Positions 59,753 through 64,000 of a DNA stretch of 64,000 bases are shown here, piece by piece (the first letter of the stretch is position 1; the number at the start of each line of letters is the position of its first letter). The notes under the pieces were generated by a model. It had not been told where the DNA came from. It did no database searches and saw nothing but the letters and a program-made list of their open reading frames with translations. The position numbers and the translations under genes were made by a program. The stretch covers positions 1 to 64,000 of the forward strand of contig NZ_ARYH01000001.1 of the NCBI RefSeq assembly GCF_000685235.1, in the 5' to 3' direction. The DNA is from Hyphomonas adhaerens MHS-3 (lineage in GTDB: Bacteria > Pseudomonadota > Alphaproteobacteria > Caulobacterales > Hyphomonadaceae).

Positions 59753-61108
59753 ATGTTGAACAGGCTGACCACATGGAAAGAAAATCGCGAAGGCAATGTC
59801 GCGATCATTCTGGCAATCGCGATCATCCCGATTCTGGCGCTGATCGGCATTGCAATCGACTTGCAGAACACGAACAGGAGCCGCCAGTTCGTCCAGTACT
59901 CGCTGGACAATGCCGTGATCGCGGGGTCGCGCGCAATGCAGTCTGGAAAATCCAAAGCCGAAATCAACGCTTACATCAACGACTTCGTCGACGGCGTGTT
60001 GAAGGCCAAGAACTATTCCGCTTCCTGCAAGCCGGTTGACGTGTCCTATTCCAAGGGCAGCCAGGACATCAACGCCACGATCAAGTGCCAGCAGAAAACC
60101 ACGCTGACCGAACTGATCGGTCATCAGTATCTCGATTTCACCGTCTCCTCCGGCTCCACCTACGGGATCGGCAAGGTCGACGTCTCCTTCGTGTTCGATA
60201 TTTCGGGTTCCATGGGCTGGTCTGGAAAAATGGACGCCCTGAAGGATGCGGCGGAAGATGCTGTCGATGTTCTCTTGCCAACAGGCGAGGCGGCCGACAT
60301 GGGCGACGTGCGCATCTCCATGGTGTCCTATTCGAACTACCTCGATGCTGGCAGCTACTTCCAAAAAGTTACCAACAAAAATCCGACGCGGACCTACACC
60401 GAAACATATACGTCGCGCGAACGGGTCTGCGTTCGGTGGAAGCGTAATGGCCGTTGCCGGAAATACAAATATCAGGATGTCGAGCATACTTCGACAAAAT
60501 CGATTACCAGCACATGCGTGCAGGAACGCCGCGGTTCCGAAACCTATACGGATGAAGACCCCGGCCCGTTTGCATGGATCGAGGCCGTCGAACCGACATA
60601 CGACTCCAGTCGAGATCGCTGGAACATGCCTTCCTGCAATCCGATCAGCCCCCTTCCGCTGACGGATGACCGGGACGACCTGAAAGACTATATCGGCGAC
60701 CTGAATGCCAATGGCGGCACGGCCGGCCATATCGGCATCGCCTGGGGCTGGTATTCCATCTCCCCCGAGTGGAAAAGCGTCTGGCCATCGGGCTCCGATC
60801 CGCTCGGTTATGACGAGCCGGATTCGGCAAAAGCCATGATCATGATGACCGATGGTGACTTCCTGAACTGGCACAATACCGGCGAGGGTACGTCCTTCGA
60901 CCAGGCCAAGGTGCTGTGTGACAACATCAAGGAAAAAGGCGTGCGGCTTTACACCGTGGCTTTCCAGGCGCCGACAGCCGGTAAGCAGATCCTTGAATAT
61001 TGCGCCTCAGGGACGGAGTTCGCCTTCAAGGCGGAGAGCGCCGACGAGCTGACCGACGCCTACACCAAGATTGCCCAGTCCATCTCGGACCTGCGCATCA
61101 CCTACTGA
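59753..61108 (+). CDS. TadG-like protein with von Willebrand factor A domain
   Basis: Protein of 451 residues. The N-terminus (GNVAIILAIAIIPILALIGI near residue 14) is the TadE/TadG anchor of Tad-pilus proteins. A von Willebrand factor A domain follows, with the MIDAS motif FVFDISGSMGW near residue 145 and a later TDGDF. A cysteine-rich insertion between them (about residues 215-270, with CVRWKRNGRCRKYKY) has few equivalents in textbook TadG. It probably acts in surface attachment, but no tad secretion genes are adjacent, so it may be an orphan. The ribosome binding site is weak. Confidence 0.8.
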   Translation: MLNRLTTWKENREGNVAIILAIAIIPILALIGIAIDLQNTNRSRQFVQYSLDNAVIAGSRAMQSGKSKAEINAYINDFVDGVLKAKNYSASCKPVDVSYSKGSQDINATIKCQQKTTLTELIGHQYLDFTVSSGSTYGIGKVDVSFVFDISGSMGWSGKMDALKDAAEDAVDVLLPTGEAADMGDVRISMVSYSNYLDAGSYFQKVTNKNPTRTYTETYTSRERVCVRWKRNGRCRKYKYQDVEHTSTKSITSTCVQERRGSETYTDEDPGPFAWIEAVEPTYDSSRDRWNMPSCNPISPLPLTDDRDDLKDYIGDLNANGGTAGHIGIAWGWYSISPEWKSVWPSGSDPLGYDEPDSAKAMIMMTDGDFLNWHNTGEGTSFDQAKVLCDNIKEKGVRLYTVAFQAPTAGKQILEYCASGTEFAFKAESADELTDAYTKIAQSISDLRITY

Positions 61109-61117
61109 TCCGGCGAT

Positions 61118-61152
61118 TGGCGGGGCCGCTCAACCGAGCGACAGCCCCGCCA
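61118..61152. terminator. Hairpin between convergent genes, probable terminator
   Basis: TGGCGGGGC (61118-61126) pairs with GCCCCGCCA (61144-61152), and CGCTC with GAGCG inside, around loop AACC. It straddles the last codons of the flavin monooxygenase gene and follows the TadG stop. No strong T-run follows, so its strength is uncertain. Confidence 0.45.
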
Positions 61153-62926
61153 GTTCCCCCTCTTCCCGCCATGTCTTGAGGATGGCGAAATACGGATCGG
61201 GCCCGGCTCCATAGGACGCATCCTGACGGCTCCGGTCACCCGGCTTGCCCTCATTGTTGTAGTAACCGGGCGTGCACTCCTCCAGGAACTTCTGGCGCAG
61301 CATGGCCTTTTCGATGATCGTATCCACCCAGGCCTGCTCGGCGTCTTCCGTCAGTTCGAACCGGCTCGCCTGCCGCGCTTTCGCTTCCGACATCGTGTAA
61401 CCGATCTGCACGGCTTGCTCCGCCAGCAGGTGCGGATAGTTCGCCGTGAACCCGGCCTGGCCCGGCCCCATCACGAACAGGTTCGGAAAACCGTGCACGA
61501 ACATGCCGTGCAGGCTGCGCATGCCGTTCTGCCAGACGTCCGCAAGCGATGCGCTGGAACGTCCGACAGGATTGTAGCCTGCCCGCCTTGTATAGTCGGT
61601 GCCGACCTCGAACCCTGTGGCATAGATCAGGCAGTCGACCTTGTACTCCTTGCCATCGACGACCACGCCGTGCTCGGTGATGGCATCGACGCCCTGTCCT
61701 TCGGTGTCCACCAGGGTGACGTTGTCCCGGTTGAACGCCGCAAGATAGTCATCATGGAAACAGGGCCGTTTGCAGAACTGGCGATACCAGGGCTTCAGGG
61801 CATTCGCTGTCGCGGGATCCTTCACGATCTCATCGACCCGGCCGCGCACCTGCTCCATCTTCTTGAAGTCGGCGATCTCTGCCAGCTCGGCCAGCTTTTC
61901 GGGCGACAGGTTCTGGTTCCCTTCCTGTGTCGCGATGTGCAGCAGGTTGCGGATAATGTCCGTCCACCCGTCCTGCACCATGTCGACCGGGGCGAAACCA
62001 CCTGAAACCAGCGTATTGAAATTCTCCATCCGCGCCTTCTGCCAGCCAGGCTTGAGCGATTTCACCCACGCGTCATCCGTCGGCCGGTCACCGCGATAAT
62101 CGACCGAGGACGGCGTACGCTGGAACACGTAGAGATGCTTTGCGCCGCGAGCGAGATGCGGCACGCACTGCACGGCCGTCGCGCCCGTTCCGATAATCCC
62201 CACCACCTTGTCAGACAGTTTGTCGAGCCCGCCGGAACAATCGCCGCCGGTATAGTCGTAATCCCACCGGCTGGTGTGGAAGGAATGCCCCTTGAAGGTT
62301 TCCACACCCGGAATGCCAGGCAGTTTCGGCCGGTTGAGCGGGCCGTTGGACATGACCACGAACTGCGCGGTGAAATCGTCGCCGCGATTGGTCAGCACCT
62401 GCCAGGCGTTCTTTTCTTCAATCCAGTTGAGGCCGGTGATTTCCGTCCCCAGAAGGGCATTGCGGTAGAGGTCATAGTGCCGGGCAATCCGGCGGGAATG
62501 TTCGAGGATTTCCGGCGCGCGGGAATATTTCTCCACCGGCATGTAGCCGGTCTCCTCCAGCAGCGGCAGGTAGATATAGCTTTCGATATCGCAGGCTGCG
62601 CCGGGATAGCGGTTCCAGTACCAGGTACCGCCGAAATCGCCGCCCTTCTCGACCATGCGAATATCGCCGAACCCGGCCTCGCGCAGTTTCCCGGCCGCCA
62701 GAAGCCCGCCAAAACCGCCGCCGATCACGCAGACTTCCACATGATCCGTCACCGGATCGCGTGGTTCGAAATCGCAATACGGATCATCTATGTAATGGGC
62801 GAAATCGCCCGCCATGTTGACGTATTGCTCGTTGCCTTCAGTCCGCAGGCGCTTGTCGCGTTCCGCGCGGTACTTGTCGCGCAGGGCGTCCGGATCGAAC
62901 GCCTCAGGCCGTGCATCGTCTGCCAT
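61130..62926 (-). CDS. Flavin-containing monooxygenase, Baeyer-Villiger type
   Basis: Protein of 598 residues. The FAD Rossmann motif GGGFGGLLAAGKLREAG lies near residue 70 and the NADPH motif GIIGTGATAVQ near residue 245. The Baeyer-Villiger fingerprint F-x-G-x-x-x-H-x-x-x-W-D is present as FKGHSFHTSRWDYD near residue 212. It would insert oxygen next to a ketone carbonyl to form an ester or lactone, or oxidise a sulfide. A long N-terminal extension before the Rossmann fold (DKYRAERDKRLRTEG) is typical of the cyclohexanone/steroid monooxygenase branch. Substrate unknown. Confidence 0.9.
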   Translation of the reverse strand: MADDARPEAFDPDALRDKYRAERDKRLRTEGNEQYVNMAGDFAHYIDDPYCDFEPRDPVTDHVEVCVIGGGFGGLLAAGKLREAGFGDIRMVEKGGDFGGTWYWNRYPGAACDIESYIYLPLLEETGYMPVEKYSRAPEILEHSRRIARHYDLYRNALLGTEITGLNWIEEKNAWQVLTNRGDDFTAQFVVMSNGPLNRPKLPGIPGVETFKGHSFHTSRWDYDYTGGDCSGGLDKLSDKVVGIIGTGATAVQCVPHLARGAKHLYVFQRTPSSVDYRGDRPTDDAWVKSLKPGWQKARMENFNTLVSGGFAPVDMVQDGWTDIIRNLLHIATQEGNQNLSPEKLAELAEIADFKKMEQVRGRVDEIVKDPATANALKPWYRQFCKRPCFHDDYLAAFNRDNVTLVDTEGQGVDAITEHGVVVDGKEYKVDCLIYATGFEVGTDYTRRAGYNPVGRSSASLADVWQNGMRSLHGMFVHGFPNLFVMGPGQAGFTANYPHLLAEQAVQIGYTMSEAKARQASRFELTEDAEQAWVDTIIEKAMLRQKFLEECTPGYYNNEGKPGDRSRQDASYGAGPDPYFAILKTWREEGELAGLSLG

Positions 62927-63108
62927 GGCCGCTTCCTCCTGATGTTTCCTCGTCCGGATCTTTGTCCGGTTGAGGCCAGTTTACCGGAACCGCGCGGCCT
63001 GAAACAGGCTGACCCAACGCAAACCTGAAGCAGAAAATGGATGCACCCGTTCAAGCCGTCCACTTCCCCGCTTGACGGAAAGCAATCCGCCAGCGAAGGC
63101 TCCGGCCC

Positions 63109-64000
63109 ATGCGTCTGCCCCACCCCATCATCCTTGTCTGTCTCGCCGTCCTCTGCGGCTGTACGCTCGACGCCACGATGAAAGGCGTCACGCTGGGTGG
63201 CACCGGCGTCATCACCGCAACGGCCTGGCGCTATATCCTGGCCTCGTTCATCATGGTGGGATTGTTCCTTGCCATGCGCCGCCCGATGCCGGGCTGGAAG
63301 GCGATCCGCTTCCACACGTTGCGCTCCATCGCGCAGGTGACGTCATCGGTTACCTTCTTCTACGCCCTCACCCAGATCACGCTCGCCGAAGCGGTCGTCA
63401 TGGGGTTTACCGCCGCGCTGATGATCGCACCGATCGCGCGGGTCCTGCTGGGGGAGCGGATGAGCCCGGTCACGGTCGGCGCGTCGCTGGTCGGTTTTGT
63501 CGGCGCCGCCATCGCCATTTCCGGGGAGCCCACCAGCATGCCGGAAGGCGGAACCCGTGTTTACGGCATCTCGGCGATGCTGGTCTCGGCTGTCGGATAT
63601 GCGCTCAATATCGTCCTGCTGCGGATGCGCACGAAGGAAGAAGACGCCATTACGCTGGTCACCTTCATGAACGTGCTGCCCGTTCTGTTCCTGCTGCCCT
63701 TCCTGCCTTTTGCCGGCGCGCTGCCGGAAACGAACACATGGCCGCTTCTGGGGGCAGCCTCACTCGCCGCCGTCGGCATCTGGTCGTTCATGACGCTCGC
63801 TTATGCCCGGGCCAGGGCGCAAACGCTGGCGCCGTTTGAATATACCGGCCTCATCTGGTCGTCCCTGTTCGGGTATGCCTTCTTTCAGGAGATCCCGAAT
63901 GTCCGGCTCTATGGCGGCGCGGCGATCATCATTGTCGCCTGCCTCGTCGTGGCGTTCGAAACGCACTTCACCGCCCGGCGCGAAGCCCGTGCGGCAGCCG
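63109..64000 (+). CDS. EamA-family (DMT) transporter, cut by the right edge
   Basis: The frame is open from the ATG at 63109 to the window end, giving 297 codons without a stop, so this is the N-terminal and nearly full part of a drug/metabolite transporter of about 300 residues. Two EamA repeats are visible: one around TSSVTFFYALTQITLAEAVV near residues 80-100, the other around LAYARARAQTLAPFEYTGLI near residues 230-250, with about ten hydrophobic segments. It likely exports a small metabolite. The C-terminus is missing. It is divergent from the flavin monooxygenase. Confidence 0.85.
   Translation, partial: MRLPHPIILVCLAVLCGCTLDATMKGVTLGGTGVITATAWRYILASFIMVGLFLAMRRPMPGWKAIRFHTLRSIAQVTSSVTFFYALTQITLAEAVVMGFTAALMIAPIARVLLGERMSPVTVGASLVGFVGAAIAISGEPTSMPEGGTRVYGISAMLVSAVGYALNIVLLRMRTKEEDAITLVTFMNVLPVLFLLPFLPFAGALPETNTWPLLGAASLAAVGIWSFMTLAYARARAQTLAPFEYTGLIWSSLFGYAFFQEIPNVRLYGGAAIIIVACLVVAFETHFTARREARAAA

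Overview
The window reads as a chromosomal segment of a GC-rich alphaproteobacterium. The gene mix (translation and RNA-polymerase genes close to alphaproteobacterial types, UrcA-like secreted proteins, a large TonB-dependent receptor, ExoD, a Tad-type von Willebrand factor A protein, and dehalogenase and Baeyer-Villiger-type enzymes) fits the Caulobacterales, most plausibly a marine Hyphomonadaceae-like organism. This placement is inferred from gene content only. I see no phage, insertion sequence, CRISPR array, rRNA or tRNA, so this is core genome with lineage-specific additions.

Positions 1-18.5 kb, mostly on the minus strand, carry the transcription/translation block. Read in the direction of transcription it runs rplK-rplA, then an insertion holding an UrcA-like gene and a ToxR/CadC-like regulator, then rplJ-rplL-rpoB-rpoC, a small membrane protein, and rpsL-rpsG-fusA-tuf (tuf is cut by the window edge). 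From 17.6 to 24 kb come an M48 metalloprotease, a two-gene envelope operon (an OmpA-like protein and an anchored coiled-coil, acidic, helix-hairpin-helix protein), and an overlapping pair of RNA methyltransferases. From 24 to 33 kb there are a TonB-dependent receptor, a DUF3667 membrane protein paired with an orphan peptide-binding lipoprotein, an MscS channel and small unknowns.

From 33 to 46.9 kb the genes are metabolic: a Gfo/Idh/MocA oxidoreductase, tryptophanase with a possible attenuator, a zinc-phospholipase-like/DUF4332 fusion, acyl-CoA dehydrogenase, two small secreted proteins whose promoters share an inverted repeat, ExoD, a VOC protein, a haloalkane dehalogenase cluster, a Nudix hydrolase, ATP-dependent PEP carboxykinase and a thiolase. 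From 46.9 kb to the end come an OprO/P-type porin behind a Pho-box-like array, a thioredoxin-like lipoprotein, TrkH, leucine dehydrogenase, a universal stress protein, a tight DUF3604 / peptidyl-prolyl isomerase / HupE operon, a TSUP transporter, a TadG-like protein, a flavin monooxygenase and an EamA transporter cut by the right edge.

The strongest candidates for undescribed biology are the DUF3604-PPIase-HupE operon, the two proteins built as enzyme or coiled coil + acidic linker + helix-hairpin-helix module, the paired operator-like promoters at 39.1 and 39.6 kb, and the regulator/UrcA insertion that splits the rplKA and rplJL operons.
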